The notes: generated from the letters alone by a model not told the origin. A DNA stretch of 59,831 bases from Halodurantibacterium flavum (GCF_042681825.1 NZ_JBHUGH010000004.1:1-59831); one strand, 5' to 3'. Shown: positions 30,379-40,004, numbered from the stretch's first letter. Program-made: numbers and translations.

Positions 30379-32376
30379 ATGTCTGGCACGAAAATCCTCT
30401 GGGGCCAGATCAGCCTCGTCTTCCTGATCGTCCTGGTCTTCATCTGGGCCGGCACGCAATGGGTGGCCTGGCGGCTCGGTTTCCAGCCGCAGCTCGGCCC
30501 TCCCTGGTTCGACCTCGGCGGCTGGCCGGTCTACTACCCGCCGGCGATCTTCTGGTGGTGGTATTTCTACGACGCCTATGCGCCGCATATCTTTGTTGAA
30601 GGCGGGCTGATCGCCGCGGCAGGCGGCTTTCTCGCCATCGCGATCGCGATCACCATGTCGGTGATGCGGGCGCGTGAGGCCAGCGACATCGACACTTATG
30701 GGTCCGCACGTTGGGCGGGGAAGAAGGAGGTGCAGGCTGCCGGTCTGCTTGGCCCCGATGGCGTTGTACTTGGCCGATACGAGCGGGACTATTTGCGCCA
30801 TGACGGGCCCGAGCATATCCTCTGTTTCGCGCCGACGCGATCCGGCAAGGGCGTCGGCCTCGTCGTGCCGACGCTGCTTACCTGGCCGGGCTCGGCCATC
30901 GTCCATGACATCAAGGGCGAGAACTGGCACCTGACCGCGGGCTTTCGCGGTCGGCATGGAAGGGTGCTGCTCTTCGACCCGACCAATGCGGCCTCCGCTG
31001 CCTACAATCCGCTGCTCGAAGTCCGGCGAGGCGAATGGGAGGTGCGCGACGTCCAGAACGTCGCCGATGTGCTGGTCGATCCCGAGGGATCGCTCGACAA
31101 GCGCAATCACTGGGAGAAGACCTCGCATTCGCTGCTGGTGGGCGCGATCCTGCATGTCCTCTACGCCGGGAAGGACAAGACCCTGGCAGGGGTCGCGGCC
31201 TTCCTCTCCGATCCTCGCCATCCGATCGAGACGACGCTGAAGGCGATGATGACCACCCCGCATCTGGGCGAGGCCGGGCCACATCCGGTGATCGCCTCGA
31301 CCGCGCGCGAACTGCTGAACAAGAGCGACAACGAACGGTCAGGGGTGCTGTCGACGGCGATGTCGTTTCTCGGCCTCTACCGCGACCCGGTGGTTGCGAC
31401 CGTCACAGCGCGTTGCGACTGGCGCATCGCCGATCTGATCGCCGACGACAGGCCGTCCACGCTCTACCTCGTGGTGCCGCCCTCGGACATCTCGCGCACC
31501 AAGCCACTGATCCGCCTGGTCCTGAACCAGATCGGCCGCCGCCTGACCGAGGATCTGCACGCAAAGGATCGCAAGCATCGGGTGCTGATGCTGCTCGACG
31601 AGTTCCCGGCGCTCGGGCGGCTGGATTTCTTCGAGAGCGCGCTCGCCTTCATGGCGGGGTATGGGATCAAGTCCTTCCTGATCGCGCAGAGCCTCAACCA
31701 GATCGAGAAGGCCTATGGGGCAAACAACTCGATCCTCGACAACTGCCATGTCCGGGTTAGCTTTGCCACCAACGACGAGCGCACCGCCAAACGGGTGTCG
31801 GATTCGCTTGGCACCGCGACCGAGATGAAGGCGATGCAGAACTATGCCGGCAGCCGCCTTGCCCCCTGGCTTGGCCATATCATGGTCTCGCGCTCGGAAA
31901 CCGCCCGCCAGCTGATGACGCCGGGCGAGATCATGCAACTGCCGCCGGACGAGGAGATCGTCATGGTCGCGGGCACGCCGCCGATCCGGGCGATGAAGGC
32001 GCGCTACTATGCCGACCCGCGCTTTACCGAGCGGGTTCTGCCGCCGCCCGATCCGCGCAAGGTCGTGCCTTCGAAGCGCCCCGACGGCTGGTCGGACCGG
32101 GCGCCGCAACAACCGGATGCCGTCCTCCTGGCCGCTGTCGAGGAGGCCGAGAACAAAAGGCAGGATCGGGCCAACTCCAGTCTGCGGCGCGAGCCCGAGC
32201 TGCCCCAGCATGTCGAGATCGTTCACGAAACGAAAGCGCCGGAAAAGGAACCGGAACTCTCCATCCTCGAGGACACCGCCGACGAGCGCATCCGCCAGGC
32301 CCAGGTCCTGCGGGGCCGGATGCGTGGCCTTGCCCGCCAGGTGTCGATGGACCCCGGCGACGATATTCCCATGTGA
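30379..32376 (+). CDS. virD4: VirD4/TraG-type conjugative coupling protein
   Basis: Product of 665 aa. Two N-terminal membrane helices (about residues 8-28 and 70-100) are followed by SARWAGKKE, Walker A APTRSGKGVGLVVPTLL (about 150-166) and Walker B VLMLLDEFPALGRLDF (about 400-415); the C-terminus is acidic and helical. It is an inner-membrane ATPase that brings the relaxase-DNA complex to the type IV secretion channel. ATG 30379 has AGAAGGA 8-14 nt upstream. The next gene starts 11 nt after its stop. Confidence 0.9.
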   Translation: MSGTKILWGQISLVFLIVLVFIWAGTQWVAWRLGFQPQLGPPWFDLGGWPVYYPPAIFWWWYFYDAYAPHIFVEGGLIAAAGGFLAIAIAITMSVMRAREASDIDTYGSARWAGKKEVQAAGLLGPDGVVLGRYERDYLRHDGPEHILCFAPTRSGKGVGLVVPTLLTWPGSAIVHDIKGENWHLTAGFRGRHGRVLLFDPTNAASAAYNPLLEVRRGEWEVRDVQNVADVLVDPEGSLDKRNHWEKTSHSLLVGAILHVLYAGKDKTLAGVAAFLSDPRHPIETTLKAMMTTPHLGEAGPHPVIASTARELLNKSDNERSGVLSTAMSFLGLYRDPVVATVTARCDWRIADLIADDRPSTLYLVVPPSDISRTKPLIRLVLNQIGRRLTEDLHAKDRKHRVLMLLDEFPALGRLDFFESALAFMAGYGIKSFLIAQSLNQIEKAYGANNSILDNCHVRVSFATNDERTAKRVSDSLGTATEMKAMQNYAGSRLAPWLGHIMVSRSETARQLMTPGEIMQLPPDEEIVMVAGTPPIRAMKARYYADPRFTERVLPPPDPRKVVPSKRPDGWSDRAPQQPDAVLLAAVEEAENKRQDRANSSLRREPELPQHVEIVHETKAPEKEPELSILEDTADERIRQAQVLRGRMRGLARQVSMDPGDDIPM

Positions 32377-32387
32377 GGAGGCTTGCG

Positions 32388-32816
32388 ATGCGGATCAGAA
32401 TGAATGTCTATTTCCCGCCCGCCATGATGCGCGACATCACCGACCTTGCCGACAAGAAGAAGGTCTCGCGATCCTCGGTGATCGAGGCGGCCGTGGCCTC
32501 CTTCCTCTCGCCCGACGATGCCGACCGGCGCGAGGCGGCCTTCACCCGGAGGCTTGACCGCATGTCGCGCCAGCTGATGCGGCTGGAGCGCGATGTCGGA
32601 CTCAGCGCCGAGACACTCGCGCTCTTCGTCCGCTATTGGCTGACCATAACCCCGCCGCTGCCGCCCGAAAGTCAAGCCACCGCCCAGGCCAAGGGCCGGG
32701 AACGGTTCGAGGGCTTCATCGAGATGCTCGGCCGCCGGCTTCAGTCCGGCGAGAGCTTCCTCAAGGAGATCCCCGAGGACATCGCGCCATCCGCTGGAAC
32801 CGGGCATGACGAGTAA
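32388..32816 (+). CDS. CopG-family ribbon-helix-helix regulator
   Basis: Product of 142 aa. MRIRMNVYFPPAMMRDITDLADKKKVSRSSVIEAAVASFL (1-40) is a ribbon-helix-helix domain; the rest is helical. GGAGG at 32377-32381 supports ATG 32388. The gene is normally directly before trbB in these elements and is thought to regulate transfer genes; here about 2.25 kb of extra DNA separates it from trbB. Confidence 0.8.
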   Translation: MRIRMNVYFPPAMMRDITDLADKKKVSRSSVIEAAVASFLSPDDADRREAAFTRRLDRMSRQLMRLERDVGLSAETLALFVRYWLTITPPLPPESQATAQAKGRERFEGFIEMLGRRLQSGESFLKEIPEDIAPSAGTGHDE

Positions 32817-32844
32817 CAAGCCTTGTGCGGAGCAGGCCAAGAGA

Positions 32845-32866
32845 GTATATACGTTCATGTAGATAC
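32845..32866. promoter_or_regulatory. Dyad at the vapB promoter
   Basis: GTATATAC (32845-32852) and GTAGATAC (32859-32866) form an imperfect dyad just upstream of the AGGAGG of vapB. Such AT-rich dyads are typical operators for autoregulation by VapBC complexes. The role is inferred from position. Confidence 0.45.
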
Positions 32867-32877
32867 AGGAGGCGACC

Positions 32878-33138
32878 ATGGCCCATATCGCGAAAGTCTT
32901 CCAGTCCGGCAACTCGCAGGCCGTCCGGCTTCCGAAGGACTTCCGCTTCGATGTCGACGAGGTTGAGGTTTCGCGCGAAGGCGATGCCCTGATCCTGCGG
33001 CCGAAGCCCGCCGCCACCAGGCGTTGGGCCTCGTTGCACGCGGCCGTGGACCGCGGGTTCAGCGCGGACTTCCTGACCGAGGGGAGGGAGCAGCCCGAAG
33101 ATCAGAAGCGTCCCGATCTCGATCAGGCGTTCCAATGA
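32878..33138 (+). CDS. vapB: VapB-type antitoxin (AbrB/SpoVT fold)
   Basis: Product of 86 aa: MAHIAKVFQSGNSQAVRLPKDFRFDVDEVEVSREGDALILRPK is a swapped-hairpin AbrB domain typical of VapB antitoxins. The C-terminal FSADFLTEGREQPEDQKRP is the toxin-binding tail. AGGAGG precedes the ATG, and the stop overlaps vapC by 4 nt. With VapC it forms an addiction or defence module carried between copG and trbB. Confidence 0.88.
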   Translation: MAHIAKVFQSGNSQAVRLPKDFRFDVDEVEVSREGDALILRPKPAATRRWASLHAAVDRGFSADFLTEGREQPEDQKRPDLDQAFQ

Positions 33139-33542
33139 CCACAACGCTGCTCGACACCAACGCGGTTATCGCGTTGGTGACGCGACGATCGGAGAGGCTG
33201 TTGCACAGGGTCAACTCCAAGGAACCCGGCTCGCTCGCCGTCTCTTCCATCGTCGCCCATGAACTCTGGTATGGTGCCTACAAAAGCCAGAAGGTGGCCT
33301 TCAACCTCGAAACCCTCCGGCTGCTCTTCGCCGACCTGCCCATCCTCGATTTTGACCGGGAGGACGCGCGGGTCGCGGGCGAAATCAGGGCCGAACTCAA
33401 GAGGCAAGGCACGCCGATCGGTCCGTATGATGTGCTGATCGCCGGCCAGGCGAAGGCGCGCGACATGACTCTCGTTACCAACAACACGGGCGAGTTTGCC
33501 CGCATCGCGGGGTTGCGGCTGGAAGACTGGACCCAGGGCTGA
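33135..33542 (+). CDS. vapC: VapC-type PIN-domain toxin
   Basis: Product of 135 aa. PIN-domain acidic residues are visible in LLDTNAVIAL (Asp 7), VAHELWYGA (Glu about 43), IGPYDVLIAGQA (Asp about 100) and LVTNNTGEFARI. VapC toxins cleave RNA, often initiator tRNA. It is coupled to vapB by ATGA. As part of a mobile element it would favour retention of the element in the host. Confidence 0.88.
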   Translation: MTTTLLDTNAVIALVTRRSERLLHRVNSKEPGSLAVSSIVAHELWYGAYKSQKVAFNLETLRLLFADLPILDFDREDARVAGEIRAELKRQGTPIGPYDVLIAGQAKARDMTLVTNNTGEFARIAGLRLEDWTQG

Positions 33543-33710
33543 TCGGGCAGCGACACAGCGGTGGCTTGCAGGGTCCTTTCGGTCATTCGCTGCGCGCGGG
33601 AGATTGGCGGCTTGGGCGCACTACATTCGAGGCACTGGTGCTGAGCGATCTATCGTGACAGCTGAACTGGCGCCATTGCCTGTATACGGTGGTATGTCTA
33701 GGATTTGGTT

Positions 33711-34625
33711 ATGAAAAAGAAAATTTCCCTTTCTCCAGATGTCCCATGTGGCTGCAACAGCGGTCTGCCGTACGGTGAATGTCACCAGCCGATCTTTGAT
33801 GCGCCAAAAGAAGAAATGCTTGTTGTCTCATGGCGAATATATGCAGAATCTTGGGCCACCAATGCTGATCATTACAGGGTCCAGGGGGTCTATGCGAATT
33901 TGGCTGGGCAGATCGCCAATGCCGGCGACATCCGTCGAGTTCTTGATATTGGAACTGGTCGTGGTCATGGCCTCGCGGCACTTCGGGACGTTTTGCCGCC
34001 CGATATCCGGATCGTTGGTGTCGATGAGAATCCCGAATGCCTTGCCGCCGCTGCACAATTGCTCGGCATTGACGCTTTGCCGACAAACATTCGACGCGCC
34101 GAAAACAGCGTCTTGCCGAATGGCTATCTAATATCGACCTATCCTGCGGGAAACCTGATCGATCAAGGATCGATCACCCTCATCCAATCAGACGTGATCG
34201 TGCGGGATAGCGCGCTTGAGCGGCTACTCAATGCGGCTGGTTCTTTCGATGCCGTATGCCTTTGGTTTAACGGAGTTCACAAGGCGCGAAGTGCGACCGA
34301 AATCGCGCGGCATTTTGAGGTCAAAAGCGATGCCGACAATCGCACGCTGGTCGAGGACCGTGTGCTATCCATCGCTGCTGAGAGGCTACGCCCCGGTGGA
34401 ATTCTACACTTGGTGAACCGCATAGCTACTATTGACATCGAGGCCACTGGCCGTGCGATCGCGCAAACCTACAGAGATTGGCTTGAAGACATGCCGTTCC
34501 AGCTCGAAGCTATTGGCGCGTTTCGCTACGAAGAACCAACGGGCGGCGTGCTCGTCCGCTCAGCCGATTTAGGGGTCAATGAGATGCCGAACTATGCTCT
34601 CTCTATGCTGTTCCGGCGGCGCTGA
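33711..34625 (+). CDS. SAM-dependent methyltransferase with N-terminal SEC-C metal-binding motif
   Basis: Product of 304 aa. The N-terminus VPCGCNSGLPYGECH is a SEC-C-type zinc motif (C-x-C...C-H, about residues 12-25). RVLDIGTGRGHGLAAL (about 76-91) is SAM motif I and IRIVGVDENPEC motif II of a class I methyltransferase. The substrate is unknown. The codon use and base composition are visibly more AT-rich than the flanking tra/trb genes, indicating separate acquisition. It starts 168 nt after vapC with no strong ribosome-binding site. A protein- or tRNA-modifying, or defensive, role is possible but not shown. Confidence 0.7.
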   Translation: MKKKISLSPDVPCGCNSGLPYGECHQPIFDAPKEEMLVVSWRIYAESWATNADHYRVQGVYANLAGQIANAGDIRRVLDIGTGRGHGLAALRDVLPPDIRIVGVDENPECLAAAAQLLGIDALPTNIRRAENSVLPNGYLISTYPAGNLIDQGSITLIQSDVIVRDSALERLLNAAGSFDAVCLWFNGVHKARSATEIARHFEVKSDADNRTLVEDRVLSIAAERLRPGGILHLVNRIATIDIEATGRAIAQTYRDWLEDMPFQLEAIGAFRYEEPTGGVLVRSADLGVNEMPNYALSMLFRRR

Positions 34626-35068
34626 TGATTTCGGCGAGAAGGTAGACGTGCTGGAAGATGCCGCGTGCTGATCAGTCGAAGTGGAACGCGCCCCTCGCTG
34701 CGTTTGCGCTTGCGCGCAAGAGCGTAGAGGCTCCCTCGCGCCTGAGTGACAATGAAGGGGCCATCGCGTCGAAAGAACGCGGGCACGCACATTGGTGATC
34801 TGAAGATCGAAGGGCAACCTCTCTTTGAACGGAGCTGTTCGACCCACTACCGGCGTACGTGTTCCACGAGCGTAGTCATGACCTTGGTGATTCGGCTTCT
34901 GGCGCTGCTCAGGTGCCTTGCGAGACCGGATCGATTCCGCCGTTTTCCTGTCTTTGCGCGCCACGCTACTACTACGACCGAAACTTGTTGAAACAGCCCG
35001 ATTCATGGCTCTCTTGATCATCCCCATCCGGGGATCGCCATTCGACTCCCCGGTGGAACGGGGACGAC
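34626..35068. other. 443-bp gap before trbB, no convincing gene
   Basis: Base composition is mixed and open frames on both strands lack family features. A frame reading DFGEKVDVLEDAAC right after 34626 resembles fragments of IS66-type transposases, but too weakly to call. The last 60 bases contain CCGGGGATCGCCATTCGACTCC-type inverted arms and lead into trbB, so the trb promoter is probably here. Confidence 0.35.
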
Positions 35069-36067
35069 ATGGCCGCCATCGAGCAAAAACGAGAAGCCAT
35101 CGGGCGCGGTGCGCGCATGCTGCGCACCGCGCTTGGGCCTGCCATCGCGCGTTACCTGCTGGACCCCGCCGTCATCGAAGTGATGCTGAACCCGGACGGT
35201 CGAATCTGGATCGACCGCCTCTCCGAGGGACTGGCCGATACGGGAGAGAGGCTGACGCCTGAGGACGGCGAGCGTATCATCCGGCTGGTCGCCCACCATG
35301 TCGGCGTCGAGGTTCACGCCCGCAGCCCCCGCGTCTCGGCGGAGCTTCCCGAGACCGGGGAGCGCTTCGAGGGCCTGCTGCCGCCTGTGGTCGAGGCCGC
35401 TTCCTTCGCCATCCGCAAGCCAGCCGTCGCTGTATTCAGCCTCGACGACTATGTCGCGGCCGGCATCATGTCCGCAGACCAGGCCGAGGCGTTGCGCCAG
35501 GCTGTCGTGTCCCGTGCCAATATCCTCGTCGCTGGCGGCACCAGCACCGGCAAGACGACCCTGACCAACGCGCTGCTAGCCGAGGTGGCGAAGACCTCGG
35601 ATCGCGTCGTCATCATCGAGGACACCCGAGAGCTGCAATGCGCCGCACCGAACCTCGTCGCCATGCGGACGAAGGACGGCGTGGCGACGCTGTCCGATCT
35701 CGTGCGCTCGTCGTTGCGCTTGCGCCCTGACCGCATTCCGGTCGGCGAGGTGCGGGGCGCCGAAGCACTGGACCTTCTCAAGGCCTGGGGCACCGGCCAT
35801 CCGGGCGGGATCGGCACCATCCATGCCGGATCCGGAATCGGCGCTCTGCGCCGTCTCGAACAACTCATCCAGGAAGCCGTCATCACCGTTCCACGGGCCC
35901 TGATTGCCGAGACGATCAACCTCGTCGCGGTCCTCGCCGGGCGCGGCGCGTCGCGCCGTCTGGTCGAACTCGCCCGCGTCGAGGGCCTCGGAGCGGACGG
36001 CGACTATCGGATTTCTCCCGCGATTTTCAACCCCACCACCACTCACGCCACAGGAGACCACCCATGA
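35069..36067 (+). CDS. trbB: TrbB, type IV secretion ATPase (VirB11-like)
   Basis: Product of 332 aa. N-terminal domain about residues 15-130, then Walker A VAGGTSTGKTTLTNALL (about 152-168), Asp box IIEDTRELQC, Walker B region RIPVGEVRGAEALDLLKAW and His box TGHPGGIGTIHAGS. It is a hexameric traffic ATPase at the cytoplasmic base of the conjugation channel. It begins the trb operon and its stop overlaps trbC by 4 nt. Confidence 0.92.
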   Translation: MAAIEQKREAIGRGARMLRTALGPAIARYLLDPAVIEVMLNPDGRIWIDRLSEGLADTGERLTPEDGERIIRLVAHHVGVEVHARSPRVSAELPETGERFEGLLPPVVEAASFAIRKPAVAVFSLDDYVAAGIMSADQAEALRQAVVSRANILVAGGTSTGKTTLTNALLAEVAKTSDRVVIIEDTRELQCAAPNLVAMRTKDGVATLSDLVRSSLRLRPDRIPVGEVRGAEALDLLKAWGTGHPGGIGTIHAGSGIGALRRLEQLIQEAVITVPRALIAETINLVAVLAGRGASRRLVELARVEGLGADGDYRISPAIFNPTTTHATGDHP

Positions 36068-36396
36068 TCCGTCACGCCTTGCGCATCCGTCACCACGTCG
36101 CGACGGCCGCCACCTTCACCTATGTCAGCCTGTTCCTCGCGCCAGCCGCCCATGCGTCGGGCTCCTCCATGCCTTGGGAGGCACCCCTGCAATCGATCCT
36201 CGATTCCGTCGAGGGGCCGGTCGCCAAGATCGTCGCGGTGATCATCATCATCGTCACGGGCCTGACGCTGGCGTTCGGCGATACCGGCGGTGGCTTCCGG
36301 CGGCTGATCCAGATCGTGTTCGGAATCTCGATCGCCTTCGCCGCGTCCAGCTTCTTCCTGAGCTTCTTCAGCTTTGGCGGCGGGGCTTTGATCTGA
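36064..36396 (+). CDS. trbC: TrbC, conjugal pilin (VirB2-like)
   Basis: Product of 110 aa. A long signal sequence ends near AAHASGSSMPWE (about residues 33-44), followed by two hydrophobic helices (IVAVIIIIVTGLTLAFG and LIQIVFGISIAFAASSFFLSFFSFGGGALI), the VirB2/TrbC layout. It would be matured by the TraF peptidase at 26596. It overlaps trbB and trbD at its ends. Confidence 0.9.
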   Translation: MIRHALRIRHHVATAATFTYVSLFLAPAAHASGSSMPWEAPLQSILDSVEGPVAKIVAVIIIIVTGLTLAFGDTGGGFRRLIQIVFGISIAFAASSFFLSFFSFGGGALI

Positions 36397-36677
36397 TGGC
36401 TGGTGCCTTCGAACAACTCGACGCGGTGCCGGGATTCAGCATCCCGGTTCACCGCGCGCTGACCGAGCCGATCCTGCTCGGCGGCGCACCGAGGTCGATC
36501 GCGATCCTCAACGGTACGCTGGCCGGGGCTGTCGGCCTCGGTCTGCAGCTCTGGCTCGGCGGGATCGTGATCTGGGCCATGGGCCATGTCGCAGCCGTCT
36601 GGGCCGCGAAACGGGATCCGCTCTTTGTCGAGGTCGGGCGCAGGCATCTGCGCCTGCCCGGACATCTCTCAGTCTGA
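36396..36677 (+). CDS. trbD: TrbD, type IV secretion protein (VirB3-like)
   Basis: Product of 93 aa: FSIPVHRALTEPILLGGAPRSIAILNGTLAGAVGLGLQLWLGGIVIWAMGHVAAVWAAKRDPLFVEVGRRHL is a typical VirB3/TrbD sequence with two membrane helices. The start at 36396 overlaps the trbC stop by one base. It anchors the TrbE ATPase at the inner membrane. Confidence 0.9.
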   Translation: MAGAFEQLDAVPGFSIPVHRALTEPILLGGAPRSIAILNGTLAGAVGLGLQLWLGGIVIWAMGHVAAVWAAKRDPLFVEVGRRHLRLPGHLSV

Positions 36678-36691
36678 CGCGAGGCAGCACC

Positions 36692-39202
36692 ATGATGAAT
36701 CTCTCGGAATACCGTCGCACCGCCTCGCGCCTGGCCGATTTTCTGCCCTGGGCCGCGCTGGTCGGCGCGGGCATCGTGCTGAACAAGGATGGCAGCTTCC
36801 AGCGCACCGCCCGGTTCCGAGGCCCGGATCTCGACAGCGCCGTCGCCGCCGAACTGGTCGGGGTCGCCGGCCGGCTGAACAACGCCTTCCGCCGCCTCGG
36901 CTCCGGTTGGGCGATCTTTGTCGAGGCGCAGCGCCAGGAGGCCGCGACCTATCCCGACAGCCGCTTTCCCGATCCGGCCTCGGCGCTGGTCGATGCCGAG
37001 CGCAAGGCGGATTTCGAGGAGGAGGGTAGCCATTTCATCTCGGACTACTATCTGACCTTCCTCTGGTTGCCTCCCGCCGAAGATACCGCGCGCGCTGAGA
37101 GCTGGCTCTACGAGGGTCGGGAAACGCAGGGTGTGAACCCGTGGGACATGCTGCGTGCCTTCGACGATCGCACCGACCGGGTGCTGGCGCTGCTCGACGG
37201 TTTCATGCCGGAATGCCGCTGGCTGGACGATGCGGAGACGCTGACCTACCTGCATTCCACGGTCTCGACCAACCGCCAGCGCGTCCGGGTTCCCGAAACC
37301 CCGGTCTATCTCGACGCGCTCCTCGCCGATCAGCCCCTGACCGGCGGACTGGAGCCGCGGCTCGGCGAAAAGCATCTGCGTGTGCTGACCATCACCGGGT
37401 TTCCGACCGAGACCTCGCCGGGCATCCTCGACGATCTGAATCGCCTGGCCTTTCCCTACCGCTGGTCCACCCGCGCCATCCTCATGGACAAGGTGGATGC
37501 GGCAAAACTTCTGACGAAGATCAGGCGGCAATGGTTCGCCAAGCGCAAGAGCATCGCGGCGATCCTGAAGGAAGTCATGACCAACGAGCAATCGGCGCTC
37601 GTGGACACCGACGCGGCGAACAAGGCGCTCGACGCCGACATGGCGTTGCAGGAACTCGGCGCGGATGTCGCCGGCATGGCCTATGTCACCGCGACGATCA
37701 TCGTCTGGGATGCGGATGCGCGGCGGGCGGACGAGAAACAGCGCCTGGTCGAGAAGGTGATCCAGGGCCGCGACTTCACCGCGATGATCGAGACCGTCAA
37801 TGCGGTCGATGCCTGGCTTGGCTCGCTGCCGGGGCACGCCTATGCCAATGTGCGTCAGCCGCCGGTCTCAACCCTCAACCTTGCCCATATGGTTCCCTCC
37901 AGTGCCGTATGGGCGGGGCCGGAACGGGACGAACATCTCAACGCGCCGCCGCTGCTCCACGGCAGGACCGAGGGTTCGACCCCGTTCCGGTTTTCCCTTC
38001 ACGTCGGCGATGTCGGCCATACCCTCGTCGTCGGCCCGACCGGGGCAGGCAAGTCCGTGCTGCTGGCGCTCATGGCGCTTCAGTTCCGGCGCTATGAGCA
38101 GTCCCAGGTCTTCGCCTTCGACTTCGGCGGCTCGATCCGGGCGGCCGCGCTCGCCATGGGCGGCGACTGGCATGATCTCGGCGGCAGTTTGACCGAAGGC
38201 TCCGAGGTCTCGGTATCGCTGCAACCGCTCGCCCGCATCCACGACACCTCCGAACGGGCATGGGCAGCGGACTGGATCGTGGCGATCCTGATGCGGGAAG
38301 GCATCCAGATCACGCCCGAGGTGAAGGAATATCTCTGGACCGCGCTGACCTCGCTCGCTTCCGCGCCGATTGGCGAACGCACGATCACCGGCCTGGCGGT
38401 TCTGTCGCAATCCAACGACCTGAAGCAGGCGCTTCGGCCATATTGTGTCGGCGGTGCCTCAGGCCGCCTCCTCGATGCCGAGGCCGAACATATCGGCTCG
38501 GCTTCGGTGCAGGCCTTCGAGATCGAGGGCCTGGTCGGCACCGGCGCCGCGCCCGCCGTGCTGTCCTACCTGTTTCACCGGATCGGCGACAGGCTGGACG
38601 GGCGACCGACGCTGCTCATCATCGACGAGGGATGGCTGGCGCTGGACGACGAAGGGTTTGCTGGCCAACTCAGGGAGTGGTTGAAGACGCTCAGGAAAAA
38701 GAATGCCAGCGTGATCTTCGCCACCCAATCTCTGTCCGACATCGACAATTCCGCCATTGCGCCCGCGATCATCGAGAGCTGCCCAACGCGGCTGCTGCTG
38801 CCGAACGAGCGGGCGATCGAGCCGCAGATCACCGCGATCTATCGCCGCTTCGGGTTGAACGACAGGCAGATCGAGATCCTCGCCCGGGCCATGCCGAAGC
38901 GCGACTATTATTGCCAAAGCCGCAAAGGCAACCGGCTCTTCGATCTGGGCTTGTCGGAAGTGGGCCTGGCACTTTGCGCGGCCTCGTCGAAATCCGATCA
39001 GGCGCTGATCTCGTCGATCCTCGCGGAACACGGCCGCGAAGGCTTCCTCCCCGCCTGGCTGCGCGCCCGCGGCGTGGATTGGGCTGCCGATCTCATTCCC
39101 GACCTCGGCAATCTTCTCCCGCAGGCGGAGATCCAGCCCTCGGCGCCACCTCTCGACCCTGAACTCAACGACACCCCCACAGAAGAGGAGATCATCCTGT
39201 GA
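36692..39202 (+). CDS. trbE: TrbE, type IV secretion ATPase (VirB4-like)
   Basis: Product of 836 aa. The N-terminal CagE/VirB4 domain opens MMNLSEYRRTASRLADFLPWAALV. Walker A is VVGPTGAGKSVLLALM (about residues 447-462) and Walker B is TLLIIDEGWLAL (about 641-652), with a following FATQSLSDIDNS. It energises assembly and export. It begins 14 nt after trbD and overlaps trbJ by 4 nt. Full length for the family. Confidence 0.93.
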   Translation: MMNLSEYRRTASRLADFLPWAALVGAGIVLNKDGSFQRTARFRGPDLDSAVAAELVGVAGRLNNAFRRLGSGWAIFVEAQRQEAATYPDSRFPDPASALVDAERKADFEEEGSHFISDYYLTFLWLPPAEDTARAESWLYEGRETQGVNPWDMLRAFDDRTDRVLALLDGFMPECRWLDDAETLTYLHSTVSTNRQRVRVPETPVYLDALLADQPLTGGLEPRLGEKHLRVLTITGFPTETSPGILDDLNRLAFPYRWSTRAILMDKVDAAKLLTKIRRQWFAKRKSIAAILKEVMTNEQSALVDTDAANKALDADMALQELGADVAGMAYVTATIIVWDADARRADEKQRLVEKVIQGRDFTAMIETVNAVDAWLGSLPGHAYANVRQPPVSTLNLAHMVPSSAVWAGPERDEHLNAPPLLHGRTEGSTPFRFSLHVGDVGHTLVVGPTGAGKSVLLALMALQFRRYEQSQVFAFDFGGSIRAAALAMGGDWHDLGGSLTEGSEVSVSLQPLARIHDTSERAWAADWIVAILMREGIQITPEVKEYLWTALTSLASAPIGERTITGLAVLSQSNDLKQALRPYCVGGASGRLLDAEAEHIGSASVQAFEIEGLVGTGAAPAVLSYLFHRIGDRLDGRPTLLIIDEGWLALDDEGFAGQLREWLKTLRKKNASVIFATQSLSDIDNSAIAPAIIESCPTRLLLPNERAIEPQITAIYRRFGLNDRQIEILARAMPKRDYYCQSRKGNRLFDLGLSEVGLALCAASSKSDQALISSILAEHGREGFLPAWLRARGVDWAADLIPDLGNLLPQAEIQPSAPPLDPELNDTPTEEEIIL

Positions 39203-39984
39203 CCCGTCATCACTTCCCCCTGTCGCGTTTCGCGGCCATGTCCGCCATGGCAATGGCGCTCGCCGCTCCAGTGGCCCTTTCGCCCATTGCGTCGACGCCG
39301 GCCCATGCCTTCTTCGGCGGTTTCGGACGGATCGTCTACGATCCGACCAATCATGCCGAGAACCTGCTGACCGCTGCCAGGACGCTGGAGCAGATCAATA
39401 ACCAGATCACCTCGCTCCAGAACGAGGCGCAGATGCTGATCAACCAGGCGCGCAATCTTGCGAACCTGCCCTATTCCTCGCTCCAGCAGTTGCAGGCAAA
39501 CGTCCAGCGGACCCAAGCCCTTCTGGCGCAGGCGCAGAACATCGCCTTCGACGTGCAGGCCATCGACCGGATGTTCCAGCAGGACTACGGCAACGTCTCC
39601 CTGTCCGCGACCGATGCCCAGCTGATTGCCGATGCGCGGTCCCGCTGGGAGAATACCGTCGGCGGCTTGCAGGACGCCATGCGGGTGCAGGCCGGTGCCG
39701 TCGGCAATATCGACACCAACCGCGCCGAGATGGCCGCACTTGTCGGCGAAAGCCAGAATGCTGTCGGCGCGTTGCAGGCGGCGCAGGCCGGCAATCAGCT
39801 TCTTGCCCTGCAATCGCAGCAGATCTCCGACCTGATCGCCGTTGTTTCGGCCAACGGACGGGCCGAAGCCCTGACGGCTGCCGAGGCCGCGGCGGCCGCC
39901 GAACAGGGCCGCGAGCAGCGTCGCCGCTTCCTCGCACCGGGCGTGGGCTATCAGCCCGGCAGGGTGCAGATGTTCAACAACTGA
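39199..39984 (+). CDS. trbJ: TrbJ, type IV secretion protein (VirB5-like)
   Basis: Product of 261 aa with a signal peptide (cleavage near ASTPAHAFFGG, about residues 28-38) and a helical body full of heptad-like Gln/Ala/Leu (NQITSLQNEAQMLINQARNLANLPYSSLQQLQ). This is the periplasmic or minor pilus component of Trb systems. It overlaps trbE and precedes trbK by 20 nt. Confidence 0.9.
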   Translation: MTRHHFPLSRFAAMSAMAMALAAPVALSPIASTPAHAFFGGFGRIVYDPTNHAENLLTAARTLEQINNQITSLQNEAQMLINQARNLANLPYSSLQQLQANVQRTQALLAQAQNIAFDVQAIDRMFQQDYGNVSLSATDAQLIADARSRWENTVGGLQDAMRVQAGAVGNIDTNRAEMAALVGESQNAVGALQAAQAGNQLLALQSQQISDLIAVVSANGRAEALTAAEAAAAAEQGREQRRRFLAPGVGYQPGRVQMFNN

Positions 39985-40004
39985 GCACCGGAACGGGGGA
40001 TACC

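Noticed and set aside
34626..34740. Possible IS66 transposase remnant (DFGEKVDVLEDAAC)
   Set aside because: Only about a dozen residues resemble the family; too short to support a call.
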